This document shows, in pieces, positions 1 to 10,396 of a stretch of 64,000 nt of DNA (its first letter is position 1; the number at the start of each line of letters is the position of its first letter). The DNA is from Passalora sequoiae. Lineage: Eukaryota; Ascomycota; Dothideomycetes; Mycosphaerellales; Mycosphaerellaceae. The notes under the pieces were generated by a model, which had not been told where the DNA came from, did no database searches, and saw only the letters and a program-made list of their open reading frames with translations. The translations under genes were made by a program, and so were the position numbers. The stretch lies in the NCBI GenBank assembly GCA_013248845.1, contig WSQC01000016.1, positions 744,001-808,000 on the forward strand, read 5' to 3'.

Positions 1-223
1 AATCTTACCATTGTCGTGGTCCTGAAGTTCCTTGGCAGCCGCGATGGCATTGATGATGTAGGGGCTAGAGCCGTCTAGGAGACCCTCATGTACATACATT
101 GGCAAGGCCCTGCCGAAATCTGGGCATTGGAGCTCTACGATGCTGTCGGTGACGCTGAAATGATCAGTGGAACTTGTTCAGCACGTGATTTCGCGTCACT
201 CACTCAACTTCTTTTGTCGCCAT
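1..223 (-). CDS. BTB/POZ-like protein, 5' end only
   Basis: Only the start of this gene is inside the window. Exon 1 is 204-223 (MATKEV plus two bases). A 49-nt intron with a GTGAGT donor (155-203) follows. Exon 2 is 9-154, and positions 1-8 (GTAAGATT on the minus strand) are the next donor, so the window edge falls in intron 2. The joined frame reads about 55 residues, with a stretch around VELQCPDFGRALPMYVH and then LLDGSSPYII. This resembles the start of fungal BTB domains, where a target-binding strand is followed by a [VY]HxxLL...SPYF helix. BTB proteins usually act as dimerising adaptors, often for Cul3. Assignment rests on this short motif only. The splice signals and the continuous frame across them support a real gene more strongly than the family name. 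Confidence 0.5.
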
Positions 224-574
224 TGGTGCTAGTGGTGCACCTCTTGCACTCAATGGCGGTGGTGACTTTGCTGCAGTCGCTGTGCTGGTATCGTCGCTCA
301 AAAAATGTCAATCATTTGAAGAGATGGGAAAACCAGAAGGGAGCAGCTGTGAAACGCGATAGCAGGCCTCATCGCCAATTCTCACTTGAGCTCGAGTGAA
401 TGCTGGGGTAACAAAGCTCACCTTGAAGCCTTGTGTACAGGCCATATACAGCAAGGCTTAAGGTGGCATGTTTCATATTTGATGCTGCGCCGCCGAGCAG
501 CGAACTTGGAGTGTGGCCCCTATTGCTGTGTCTTTTGTACAAGTTTATTACACATTCGTTGGCGGCACGAATAT
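224..574. other. intergenic, promoter side of the BTB-like gene
   Basis: No gene seen. It carries the presumed promoter of the leftward BTB-like gene and the 3' flank of the uL10m gene. Confidence 0.5.
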
Positions 575-1594
575 TCAGCTGCTTCGGTCTTTGGGCTTTG
601 CCTCCTCCTCGAGAATTGTTCTCCTGCTCTCGACTGTCAAATATAAGCTCTTCGATGCTGCCTCCAAAGTAGTCGTGATGCCTGCTCCGACACCCGACAG
701 CATTGCTACAAGCTGCGCTCGTAGCCCATCCAGGCCACCTTCGATGCTTCCTACCCATTTTGTGCCTTCTGCATCGAAGACTCTGCCTTCTACCCTCGCG
801 CCAAGTAACATCAGCTTTTGCAAACCATTTTGCACTGCGGGCTCGTGATAGCTTGGGTTCGTCCTCCGCTTCGGCGCCGGAAAGTCTGGAGAGGGCGACA
901 GAATTGAGAGGGCCGCCTTGAGATGTTGCGGGGACACAGTCGGCACTGCGAGGATGGCAAGTGGCCCCGAAAGCAGAGGTTCCAGGCCGTGCTTGAGGTG
1001 CTTGTTCTTCTTCACTGCCTTGTGCGCTTTCTTGGAAAGACCGTGTGCAACAGTCCGCTGAAGATTGGTCGATGTCGCTTTTCGAGGGTCGGTGTTGTGC
1101 CCTGAATCTTCACTCTCGAACTTGGGATTCCAGAACTCCACCACCTTCAGTGCCGAAGCGAAAATGCCCGTCTGCACAACCTGCAGCTTCGTGTCTGCGC
1201 CCGAGTAGCCCATGTTGCCATTCTTTGCCAGGTCTTCATCCACCTTGTTCAGTGCTGTGGCAAGTTCCCTCCGTATGCTGATCCATTCCGGAGATTTGAG
1301 GTTGTTGTGTTGGAAGAGCAGCATCAACGGTGATGATCGTAGCACTGACTGGTACTGTCTGTGAAGCTGTGTCTTGCGGAACTCAGGAGGCTTGTACGAC
1401 GGAGGTTGAGTTGGAGGATATCTCGCGATTGTTGGCGTCGCGTGGATCGTCCGTTCTATCGGTGCCGCTGGCGTTGTGGCTGTCACGACAGATGCGTGTC
1501 TGCATTGCCAGCAAACATACTGCGATCTTGACCCCAATTCTGATGCTGGCCGAAGCTGATTTGGCTGAAACCGCAGTCGTATTCGCGGAGGCAT
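575..1594 (-). CDS. mitochondrial large-subunit ribosomal protein uL10m (YmL11/Mrpl11 type)
   Basis: A 339-residue intron-less frame. Residues 1-50 are rich in Arg/Ser/Ala without acidic residues (MPPRIRLRFQPNQLRP...), as expected for a mitochondrial presequence. The L10 fold starts near residue 75 with FRKTQLHRQYQSVL, SSPLMLLFQHNNL and the helix ISIRRELATAL. A Lys-rich linker (KKAHKAVKKNKHLK) follows, then the second half of the L10 alpha/beta domain (LLSGPLAILAVPTVSP, LLGARVEGRVFD). The C-terminal helix (LVAMLSGVGAGITTTLEAASKSLYLTVESRR) matches fungal uL10m. The protein would sit at the base of the L7/L12 stalk of the mitoribosome. It is divergently transcribed from the anthranilate phosphoribosyltransferase gene, with about 314 bp between start codons. 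Confidence 0.85.
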   Translation of the reverse strand: MPPRIRLRFQPNQLRPASELGSRSQYVCWQCRHASVVTATTPAAPIERTIHATPTIARYPPTQPPSYKPPEFRKTQLHRQYQSVLRSSPLMLLFQHNNLKSPEWISIRRELATALNKVDEDLAKNGNMGYSGADTKLQVVQTGIFASALKVVEFWNPKFESEDSGHNTDPRKATSTNLQRTVAHGLSKKAHKAVKKNKHLKHGLEPLLSGPLAILAVPTVSPQHLKAALSILSPSPDFPAPKRRTNPSYHEPAVQNGLQKLMLLGARVEGRVFDAEGTKWVGSIEGGLDGLRAQLVAMLSGVGAGITTTLEAASKSLYLTVESRRTILEEEAKPKDRSS

Positions 1595-1908
1595 TGTGGA
1601 ATGTGGAACGCGCAGAATAGGTGCGGCGCTTGAGTAGAATGGATTGAGACGATGGTGCTGCAGAATGTATGGGTAAGATGGAGGTGTTCCGATGAGGTTT
1701 GTGCAGTTCTACTACTATTTGACTCCACAAAACTTGGAGTCGATCTCAGGCCGCTTCCCTGCGTGCCCAGGTGCTTCCCTGCTTCTCGGCACAGTCATAT
1801 TTTCCATAGCCAGCAGACGTTCAATGCAGTCCACGTAGATCATTGATCGCTCTGACTGCTCACGACACTCCATTAGTCCCAAGCGGCATCGTGATTACGG
1901 CGGCAACA
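1595..1908. promoter_or_regulatory. shared divergent promoter region with a Gcn4/CpcA-type core site
   Basis: This is the 314-bp head-to-head gap between the uL10m and anthranilate phosphoribosyltransferase start codons. A TGACTC core, the binding core of Gcn4/Cpc1/CpcA-family bZIP activators of amino-acid biosynthesis, lies at 1720-1725. That is about 185 bp before the tryptophan gene start. Cross-pathway control of fungal trp genes is established. That this particular site works is inference. Confidence 0.35.
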
Positions 1909-3207
1909 ATGGCTCAACACGACAATTCCGGTTATGTCTCCATTACCAATTTGCTCAAGCGACTGGCCACATTAGAATCCGCGAGGAATGTGAGCGCAGA
2001 AGAAATTGCTGCGGCTGTAGCTCTTATATTCACAAATAGCCTGTCGCCGGTCCAATTCGGTGTTTTATTGTGGGCATTACATACAACAAATCTTGATCAC
2101 TCGGCGGAAGTTCTAGCTGCATGTGCGGCCTCAATGCGAGAAGCAGCAGCACGGGTCGACGAGACGGCATTGGAGGCTGTTTTGAAGCAGAAAAGACGGC
2201 CCGAGGGCACGTATGCTGGGAATCTTGTACGCTGTACCCTAGTCACGCCCTGGCGAGAAGTGCTGACCTTTTGGCAGTGTGATATTGTAGGGACTGGAGG
2301 TGACGGGCATAATACATATAATGTCTCCACAACTTCGTCGATCATCGCGTCGGCGCTTCTCATGATGGCAAAGCATGGTAACAATTCTTCAACGTCACTT
2401 TCCGGCTCCGCCGATCTCCTACAGCACGCTCCGAGACCGCCTTTGATCGCAGCGACAACAGCTGCCAACCTTCCACAAATCTACTCGCATACTAACTATG
2501 CATTCCTCTACGCTCGCGAATGGCACCCAGGCATGAAATACGGTGCGGCTGTGCGGCGAGAAGTGCCTGTCCGCACTGTGTTCAACCTTCTCGGGCCTCT
2601 TGCCAATCCTGTCCACGATGCAGGCCTGATCGAATGTCGAATTCTTGGTGTAGCCAGGAAGGACATTGGCCAGAATTTCGCGGATGCATTGCGACTCAGT
2701 GGTTCAAAGAAAGCCTTGGTAGTTTGCGGTGACGAGAACCTGGACGAGATATCCTGCGCCGGCATAACCCACTGCTGGTATATTCATGAGGCACATACCA
2801 GTCATGGCGACGGAGCAAAGCCTGTCGAGATCACCAAGTTCACATTGGCGCCGGAAGACTTTGGACTGCCACGGCATCCTCTGGAAGACGTGCATGGTGG
2901 CAAAGGACCCGATGAGAATGCTGAGATTCTTATGCAGATGCTACACAACCAGCGGCCCGACAACGACCCGGTGCTACACTTTGTACTGCTGAACACCGCT
3001 GCATTGATCACCGCAAGCGGTATGTGTGATGCAGACGAGAGCAACATGGGTCCTGGCGATGACGGCAAGGTCATTAGAGAAAGAGGACCTGGCGGCTTAC
3101 GGTGGAAAGAAGGGCTTCGACGAGCGAAATGGTGCATCGAGAGTGGGCAGGCGCTTCGTCAATGGAATGCGTTTGTGGAAGTGACCAACTCTGTGTCAAC
3201 GACATAA
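1909..3207 (+). CDS. TRP4: anthranilate phosphoribosyltransferase
   Basis: Transfers the phosphoribosyl group of PRPP to anthranilate, the second committed step of tryptophan synthesis. The start chosen is ATG 1909 (MAQHDNSG); an upstream in-frame ATG at 1843 would add 22 atypical residues. The helical N-domain (LTNSLSPVQFGVLLWALH) is followed by the PRPP loop DIVGTGGDGHNTYNVST, then KHGNNSSTSLSGSADLL, NYAFLYAREWHPGMKY, RTVFNLLGPLANP and the metal-site segment GDENLDEIS. All are TrpD hallmarks. The segment VRCTLVTPWREVLTFWQ just before DIVGTGG is foreign to the family. It is best read as a 51-nt intron (2227-2277, GTACGC...CTGACC...CAG) that keeps the frame when retained. With it removed the protein is about 415 residues. 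Expected to be cytosolic. Confidence 0.9.
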   Translation: MAQHDNSGYVSITNLLKRLATLESARNVSAEEIAAAVALIFTNSLSPVQFGVLLWALHTTNLDHSAEVLAACAASMREAAARVDETALEAVLKQKRRPEGTYAGNLVRCTLVTPWREVLTFWQCDIVGTGGDGHNTYNVSTTSSIIASALLMMAKHGNNSSTSLSGSADLLQHAPRPPLIAATTAANLPQIYSHTNYAFLYAREWHPGMKYGAAVRREVPVRTVFNLLGPLANPVHDAGLIECRILGVARKDIGQNFADALRLSGSKKALVVCGDENLDEISCAGITHCWYIHEAHTSHGDGAKPVEITKFTLAPEDFGLPRHPLEDVHGGKGPDENAEILMQMLHNQRPDNDPVLHFVLLNTAALITASGMCDADESNMGPGDDGKVIRERGPGGLRWKEGLRRAKWCIESGQALRQWNAFVEVTNSVSTT

Positions 3208-5333
3208 CTCATACGCCCTCTACCGATAGCTCAATGCTCCTTGCGCGCTTACGGTGGGCATCGTCTGCGGCGATGCCACAAGATGCAACGCTTCATGTCT
3301 CGCTTCTGCAAGAGCAGTGGTTACAAGGCGGTCATTATATGCCGTGGAGTGCCAGGTAAAGTCGGCGCGAAGCACAGTGGAGCCACTGCACGATATCCAG
3401 AGGCCGACCCGGGGCATTGGGCCATACATCGTCTTGTATGAGCTAGAACAAATGGAAGCAGGCGCTGGCCAAGCGTGATGCTTTGTGATAGCGAACAGGT
3501 CTATGGACAGATCTTACTGGCTAGATTTTTTCACAGGGGTGAAAGAGGCTCGGCAGTCCCAGCGATGGCGCTGGCCCAGCTACAGGCAGGTACAGGCCAA
3601 TCTATACATCTACAGGTCCGGTGAGAATACAGTACCTGCAATAGAATCCCAGCATCGTTGTCTTCTGCACATCCATCTCGGACGCTCGTGACAAACTTCG
3701 ACATTGTCACCAAAGACACGCGCAACGCGTACATATATAGCCTGTCGACTGTGGGAAAGAGATTAATGAGATCTAGGAAAGGCAATCGAGCGTGTGTACG
3801 GTCACAACGGTGTATTGCTCTGGACCATAAGGTTGGAGTGCCGAACGCAAGCTCGAGCGCCGTTTGTTTCAAGATGGGCGCTAAGCAGGGATAGGACGGA
3901 AAGAATTTGGTACCTGCAGAAGTGTTTGACAGCTTGATCAGCGACAACATCGCAACGGAGTGGCTGGTAATAAACATAGTTACCACCATCACGAGCAATC
4001 AAGAGCTTTAGTGGTCGTCATGTGTTTCGATGGTCTCAATATTGAGCGCACCGAGTAGAGGCGGCTGGGACGTATTCGAGGTCATCGATCGATAACGCGG
4101 TCAAATCGCAGCGTGTTTGAGCGACGCCCGTCGCACGACTGCGAGAAGATTTTCACCGTTCGCACGCAGATGCTAAGAATAAAACAACACCACGACGACG
4201 CGGCGAGGTGCCAGAGATGTGCACTAAGTAATTATTGATGATGGGTCAATTGCAGCATTCGCAGCGGAAATTGGTTAAAGCGCGCGGCAGAAGGTCTGTC
4301 TCGGTGTCTCCTTTCAAGGAGTTCGCGCCAATAAGTTCGCAATGCGGTCCAAGCAACAAGCTGACTTGTTCGCCTCCTGGTCAACGGGCAGCGAGCGCAT
4401 CTCGGCTGCTCGATGCTTGCCGTGCGCCGTGCGTGCTCCCAGAGTCTTTCTCTTGCGTCTGTTCAGTACCTAGTGACACAGTCTTCACCACGCCTTGGCT
4501 GCTGCCGTCCTCCACACCGACCGCCGTGTCCTGCGCGCGGCCGCAGTCTTGCAATCGTTGTTGTATACTTCCTACTCGTCAGTCCTTTCTGTTTCCTCGC
4601 TGGCCTGACGGGAGTCCTTCGCTGTTTGTCATCGCTCACTAGACGCATCTTACGTGTGTGTACCCTACACCCTATATTGTCCTGGAGGCCCATTGGGGAG
4701 ACCGCGGCCCTCGACCCGACTCAGGTGAAACGCGACATCCTGGACCGCCGCATCGCTGGCCCTTGACACGCCCATCGGCATACACCTAGAGACCCCCCCT
4801 CTTCACCTTCATCGGCTTCATCACCTTCGCAACGCAGCGAAAGCTTGCGACTCACGCTCCTTCGCTGTCTGTCACGCCTTGACCACCCCCTGTGCCTTCA
4901 CCCACCACACCCACCCTCGCTACCTTCCTGTCGGCGGACCTTCTTTCGCTTGACCGCTGCTTGACGCAAAAGGGGATCTTCCGCCACTATCTTCTGGGAC
5001 GCTCCTTCCTCTTCAAGGTGTACTGGCATAGACCTAAGCATCCACTCCCGAGTCTCTGGTTACTCGGGAGCGCGAGAAGAGAAGGCGCTTTGATTCATAT
5101 CAACACGTGGAAAGAACGCCCTGTGGCCCAACGCGGTACTGGCCGCTGCTTCCCACCGACCTGGACACTCCCACCACGAACACCATCACCGCGACCTATC
5201 CCTCGACACCGCATGCGTGGCGATCCCGCTTGAAGCTGAGTCTGACGACTCGAGGCGCGAAACCCGAGAGATATCGCGGCAGAAGTGACAACAACACCGC
5301 GCTGAGCTGCCTGAGCACTCGGCAGCGCTTCAC
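3208..5333. other. long intergenic stretch and 5' leader of the kelch gene
   Basis: No convincing gene in 2.1 kb. Several short frames exist on both strands but none has recognisable domains or splice-linked partners. From about 4400 to 5330 the plus strand becomes C/T-rich (many CCACC, CCTTC and ACACC runs), typical of a long fungal 5' untranslated leader with small upstream open frames ahead of the start at 5334. Confidence 0.5.
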
Positions 5334-7865
5334 ATGTCAGTCCCCAAGCCGAAGCAGGCGCTGACCGGACATTGCGCCGCCATCGACGACAACACGCTTT
5401 ATGTCTTCAACAACGATGTCTTTCAATCATTACATATCAAGAAGAACGCGAAGTGGTCCAAGAGGACCGCTGGTGTGACCGTCAGAGACCCGGCTTGTGT
5501 GAAAGCGGTGTCTAGTAGCGATGGAACAGGGGCAGCGTTGTACGTACTGGGTGGAGATACGGACAATGGTGCCTATTTTGGATTACAAAGATATATCTTC
5601 GGAGACGACTCGTGGGAAACTTTGAGTCCGCTAGCGGATGTCTTGCGAAGTCGGACGAACCACAGCGTGGCATATTTGGCGGATTCGCAGTCGATACTGA
5701 TATATGGTGGCTCGACTCCTGACGCACCTTCGCTCTTGTCATCGCAAACCTTTCTGCTCTCGACACAGGCTCCATACAACATCGAGTCGTTCACCTCACA
5801 AGCGCCTCCTGCTAACAATCCTATATTACAGCCCTGGAACAGCAGCCATGCTATCATGGTCGGAGGCGAGACAACAAATACTGGCGTCTGGCTCTTCGGG
5901 CCGGAAAATGGATGGACGCAATTTCCCACTGATTTGGTCGAACCTTTGGACCCCTCTACCAGAGGCCTCGTGATCGACGGTGCTGATGGCAGTCGCATCC
6001 TCGAGATATACAACTTCCAGTCTTCTCCAAACACGGCACAAGGAATTGTGCTACTCGACGCAGATGGCAAACCAGCACCAACTGGACAAACCGTGGGACA
6101 GGACACGAAGCCATCAAATACACGGAAGCGGGACCTCACCATCAATACTTGGCCCTCTTATAACGATACAAACGCACCAACGTCGACAAGAGCAGACTGC
6201 TCGATTTCGCGAAACGCGCACGGCATCGTCGTCATGGCAGGTGGCAACGAGAAGGACCCAATTGCTATGTACGACCAAAACGACAATTCATGGATCGACG
6301 CCGGACAATTTTTCGATAGGCAGGTACAACAGCCACTGCACCCAAGCTCAACAGCATCGAGTATAGCATCATCACCGACTGCGTCGGTAGAGTCGGCAGC
6401 GACTTCCACGCAACCAGCTAGCGTAGGCGGAAACGGGTCCGAGCACAACAAAACGATGCGGACGCTGGGAATAACGCTAGGAGTTTTGTGCGGTATCGCC
6501 GCCCTCTTCATTCTTGTGCTACTGTTCCTGAGATGGCGGAAAATGAAAGCGAAGAAACAGAATGGAGGGTATCTGCAAGAGAAGGAAGGCGGTCCGAATG
6601 GCGAGCGCATGAGCTTTGCAGATCGAGGCGCATCTTTCATGAAAGAGGCCGGTGTGTCAGCGAACGAGCTGGCTCCTCCTAATCGTTCGAACATTTACAA
6701 CAATCAGCAAAACTCGCGCACTTCGCTTGCCATCATTACTGGTAAGGTTGGCAATAAGCGCAATACGGCGTACCTCGGCCACACAACGAAGGAGAGCTTC
6801 GAGAGCACGGCTCATCTTGTCAGAGACAACTTCGTGCCAACCGAGAACCACGAGATGATGAATATCGGCGATAAGAACGCGTCGTCGAATGACTCGAACC
6901 TCCTCGTACCAGGCGCTGGTGTGCAAGGTATCGCGTTGGATAAGGAGACTCTGGCGCAAAGAAAGCGAAGCTCAGGCTGGTCGAAGTACTTTGCTACGAG
7001 CCAGCCGACTGGGCCCAATGGACTTTCGCACCTGCCTTCGGCTTACATAAAACCAGACTCGCTCAGCCTCAGCACCGATTCCCGGTACTCAGGACAACGT
7101 GCGCTTTCCGAGTTATCACGAATACCTTCTGCACAACTTGTGCCGCCGCTTGAAATCGACTTCAATAAGACGGTCGACGGACAGCGGCTGTCACATGTAG
7201 CTCAAGGTTCACCGGCATTCTTCGACTCTCGCGAAGACTTTGCTCGTGCGGGTAGCCTCGACGTGCAAGATGGACAGAAGGGCGTAATTGTTGACCCGAG
7301 CGATCCCAGGACGTCACAAGCTACCAGCATTGGCTCCTCCTATGGCAATCGTTCCACGATTGACAGCACAACGACCAGCGAATACTACAACGAGTCACAC
7401 ACTCCATGGACCCCTATGAGCACTCACCATGACCGTGCTACGAGTAGCGTTTATACTACCAGTATATATGATGCTGGTAGGAGAGTGCCGTCTCGTGGCA
7501 AGTCAGCAGGCTTCTTTCCAGGCGCTGGAACCAATTTCAAGCCGCCTAAGATCAAGCTCAGCCATGCTGCCAGCCCAGCATCAGACTGGGCTTCACCTAA
7601 GGCGCCTTCCATAACGGAAGAATGGCCAATGCCTCCGAAAATGCCAATTGCTGCTGCTGCTGCCGCGCAAGCTCGCGACAGTACTGTGACTATCTTTCCG
7701 GGAGCTGACTACCTTGACGAAAAGAATGAAGCAGCTCCTGCGAAAGCTCAGCGATCCTTGGAAGGTGCACAACAACAATCGCAACGGCGCTCTGTCAGAC
7801 AGTCACAACGGGTATCGAAACCCATCACCAATGGGGATATGTCTTGGCTGGATCTGAAATCGTGA
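5334..7865 (+). CDS. kelch-type beta-propeller protein with one membrane span and long cytoplasmic tail
   Basis: 843 residues in one exon. Residues 1-340 hold galactose-oxidase/kelch-like blades: ALYVLGGDTDNGAYFGLQRY, ILIYGGSTPD, HAIMVGGETTNTGVWLF and GIVVMAGGNEKDPIAMYD, each ending in a Gly-Gly turn. A Ser/Thr-rich stalk follows (about 340-370). Residues about 376-398 (LGITLGVLCGIAALFILVLLF) form a hydrophobic span followed by RWRKMKAKK, a stop-transfer signal placing the tail in the cytosol. The 445-residue tail is low-complexity, Ser-rich and probably phosphorylated. No signal peptide is visible, so either the single span inserts the protein or an upstream exon is missing. Similar fungal proteins are often labelled 'pre-mRNA splicing factor CLF1', which this architecture does not support. 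A cell-surface sensor or scaffold role is inference only. Confidence 0.75.
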   Translation: MSVPKPKQALTGHCAAIDDNTLYVFNNDVFQSLHIKKNAKWSKRTAGVTVRDPACVKAVSSSDGTGAALYVLGGDTDNGAYFGLQRYIFGDDSWETLSPLADVLRSRTNHSVAYLADSQSILIYGGSTPDAPSLLSSQTFLLSTQAPYNIESFTSQAPPANNPILQPWNSSHAIMVGGETTNTGVWLFGPENGWTQFPTDLVEPLDPSTRGLVIDGADGSRILEIYNFQSSPNTAQGIVLLDADGKPAPTGQTVGQDTKPSNTRKRDLTINTWPSYNDTNAPTSTRADCSISRNAHGIVVMAGGNEKDPIAMYDQNDNSWIDAGQFFDRQVQQPLHPSSTASSIASSPTASVESAATSTQPASVGGNGSEHNKTMRTLGITLGVLCGIAALFILVLLFLRWRKMKAKKQNGGYLQEKEGGPNGERMSFADRGASFMKEAGVSANELAPPNRSNIYNNQQNSRTSLAIITGKVGNKRNTAYLGHTTKESFESTAHLVRDNFVPTENHEMMNIGDKNASSNDSNLLVPGAGVQGIALDKETLAQRKRSSGWSKYFATSQPTGPNGLSHLPSAYIKPDSLSLSTDSRYSGQRALSELSRIPSAQLVPPLEIDFNKTVDGQRLSHVAQGSPAFFDSREDFARAGSLDVQDGQKGVIVDPSDPRTSQATSIGSSYGNRSTIDSTTTSEYYNESHTPWTPMSTHHDRATSSVYTTSIYDAGRRVPSRGKSAGFFPGAGTNFKPPKIKLSHAASPASDWASPKAPSITEEWPMPPKMPIAAAAAAQARDSTVTIFPGADYLDEKNEAAPAKAQRSLEGAQQQSQRRSVRQSQRVSKPITNGDMSWLDLKS

Positions 7866-8872
7866 GACTAGCTGAGATAACCGATCGTCGCGCAGCTTCT
7901 TTTCATATTTCACCGCTGGGAATAACACTTTGGATGTGTACACTGCATGGCGCTCGCGTACACGACGATTTTGAGCACTACATGGAACGAATCAGTGCAT
8001 GTGTCGACGGCCACAAAAGCGATACTGGCGCTACCTCGATCTCGCCAGCATAAGGTAACACGGGTTTCGTGTTGCTGTGGAAGGAATGTCATGGCGCTCG
8101 CGAGCGAGGTGCGCAGACCTTCTTTTCTGCTTTCTGCTCTGAAGAAGCGGCACTTTCTTTTTATGGAGTGAGTGCTGGAACTCATTACCATTTACTGCTA
8201 CATGATGGATGGGAAGAGACAAACGAGATACCACAATTGCAACGTCTTTGTGCATTTTGCTATTTCTATATTCTAACAGCGTGCTTTGTACATAGCTCGA
8301 ATATAATGTCTGCGTGTGGCATGTGCATTTGTCGAATCGTACCAATCAGTGATCTGGGTGTAAGGACGTGCAGGTAGGACATATGTATGACTCTCGTCTT
8401 TGATGTCATCAGGTGCTGAAGAGCACAGTGCCGGCCGAGCTTCGGTGCATCCCGTCATTCATGCAAGGCGCGCTCCATGTGTCAACGACCGCAGGCCGAG
8501 TCCCATCTACTCGGTTCAGCAAGCTTTCCATGCTTCTTCTTCTCCTTCTTTGCATATTTCTAGCGCCGGGAAATCGGCACGGTTGCATATATCATCGTGT
8601 GGGGAAAGAGCATCCTTCTGATGAGTAACGATCGCAGCGGTGGCGTGCGGTACCTAGTGCCATGAGAGGATGTTCTGCTGCTCTGCTGTTTCCCGTCCAT
8701 GCTGCTTGCAGGCTGGCTCGAGGGGAGTTTGCACGAGTTATTGCCTTACAGTCTTGGAACAGGATCTTCTCAACTGACTCCAATCCAATTGTCTTGGGGC
8801 AACGGGGGCGATATCACTATTGACGTTCGACCGAGGATATAGATCGCAACTACTCCCGTTACGTGACCTGCG
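7866..8872. other. intergenic
   Basis: About 1 kb between two same-direction genes. It holds the 3' flank of the kelch gene and the promoter of the transporter. No gene or structured element recognised. Confidence 0.5.
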
Positions 8873-10396
8873 ATGGTCGCTTTCGAGGATTGGCAGCATG
8901 CCGAGAAATATAAAGACAAAGACAGCGAAGACGATGTAGTCCATGGATCGCCTGTCCTCGATCCCAATGCATCGACCGACAGCGAGCACCACGCACCACC
9001 GCCACCACGAGACCAGGACAATGAGAAGCAGCCGCAGCCGCAGCAGCAAGAACACCAAAATGTACCCGCGCCTCCGCCCAACGGCGGATATGGCTGGGTC
9101 TGTTGTGCATGCTGCGCCCTAATCAACGCACACACCTGGGGTCTAAACTCATCCTACGGCGTCTTCCTAGCCCACTACCTCAACACCAATACCTTCCCCG
9201 GCGCAACCTACCTCGAGTTCGCGTTCGTCGGAGGTCTCTCCATTTCGGTCGCGATGTTGATATCCCCGGTAGCGACGTTGACGACGCGGTACTTCGGGAC
9301 GAAAGTCACGCTGTTTACGGGGGTTATGTTGGAGGCTGTGAGTCTGATTAGTGCGTCTTTTGCGGGGGAGATTTGGGAATTGTTTCTTTCGCAGGGGGTG
9401 TGTTTTGGGCTTGGGATGGGGTTTTTGTTTGTGGGTTCCGTGGGGATTCCGGCGCAGTGGTTTACGACGCGGCGGTCTTTGGCGAATGGGATTGGGGCGG
9501 CGGGGTCTGGGTTTGGTGGTTTGGTGTATTCGTTGGCGGCTGGGGCGATGATCAAGTCGATTGGGCTGGCGTGGACGTTCCGGGTGCTGGGGATTATTGC
9601 GTTTGCTGTCAATAGTGTGTGTGCGCTGCTTCTTCGGGATCGGAATAAGATTATTGGGAGCTCGCAGAATGCGTTTGAGGTTCGCCTCTTTAAGCGTACG
9701 GAGTATCTGTTGGTCTGCGGATATGGCTGGTTCAGCATGCTGGGCTACGTGGTGTTGATCTTCTCTCTGGCCAACTACGCCAATGCCATTGGCCTCGGGG
9801 CTTCGCAAGCCGCGATTGTCTCGGCGATCCTCAATCTCGGCCAAGGACTCGGAAGGCCCCCGATAGGCTTCTTTAGTGATAGTATCGGCAGAATCAACAT
9901 GGCCGGCATAATGACATTCCTCTGTGCCATCTTCGTATTTGCGATTTGGATACCAGCGAACAGCTACGGCGTTCTGCTATTCTTCGCGATCGTCGGTGGC
10001 ATGGTCGCAGGAACGTTCTGGGCCACCATTGCGCCCGTCGCTGCAGAAGTGACTGGCCTCAAATATGTGCCTTCGGCATTGAACTTGATTTGGCTGGTGA
10101 TTGTTCTTCCAGTCACATTCAGCGAGCCGATCGCTTTGGAGATTGTGGCTGGTACCGGTTCTTACATTGGTACGCAGCTATTCGTCGGCTTCATGTACAT
10201 TGCGGCAGCTGCGTGTCTCCTCTTCTTGAGAGGATGGAAGATTGGTGAAGTTGAAGCAATTGCACGGCAGAAGGGCGAGGATGTCAATGAGGTGAATGCC
10301 GTAGCAATTGAGGACGAGGAGAACATGGCTGAGAGAGCGAGGTTAGAAGGGCGGAAGATGATACTGACGAATTGTTGGAAATGGCGAAAGGTGTAG
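8873..10396 (+). CDS. MFS transporter, monocarboxylate-transporter (MCT/SLC16-like) family
   Basis: 507 residues, intron-less. A cytosolic, acidic and Gln/Pro-rich N-terminus (1-70) is followed by PPNGGYGWVCCACCALINAHTWGLNSSYGVFL. This is the MCT-family signature at the first membrane helix, [DN]GG[WY]GW. About twelve hydrophobic helices follow, for example ISVAMLISPVATLTTRYFG, GLGMGFLFVGSVGIPAQWF, RRSLANGIGAAGSGFGGLVYSL, the long central cytosolic loop with LFKRTEYLLVCGYGWF, and GRPPIGFFSDSIGRINMAG. Such fungal proteins move small carboxylates or other organic solutes across the plasma membrane; the substrate cannot be told from sequence. Codon use changes sharply within the gene: roughly 9250-9660 uses mostly G- and T-ending codons, while both flanks use C-ending codons. 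Confidence 0.85.
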   Translation: MVAFEDWQHAEKYKDKDSEDDVVHGSPVLDPNASTDSEHHAPPPPRDQDNEKQPQPQQQEHQNVPAPPPNGGYGWVCCACCALINAHTWGLNSSYGVFLAHYLNTNTFPGATYLEFAFVGGLSISVAMLISPVATLTTRYFGTKVTLFTGVMLEAVSLISASFAGEIWELFLSQGVCFGLGMGFLFVGSVGIPAQWFTTRRSLANGIGAAGSGFGGLVYSLAAGAMIKSIGLAWTFRVLGIIAFAVNSVCALLLRDRNKIIGSSQNAFEVRLFKRTEYLLVCGYGWFSMLGYVVLIFSLANYANAIGLGASQAAIVSAILNLGQGLGRPPIGFFSDSIGRINMAGIMTFLCAIFVFAIWIPANSYGVLLFFAIVGGMVAGTFWATIAPVAAEVTGLKYVPSALNLIWLVIVLPVTFSEPIALEIVAGTGSYIGTQLFVGFMYIAAAACLLFLRGWKIGEVEAIARQKGEDVNEVNAVAIEDEENMAERARLEGRKMILTNCWKWRKV

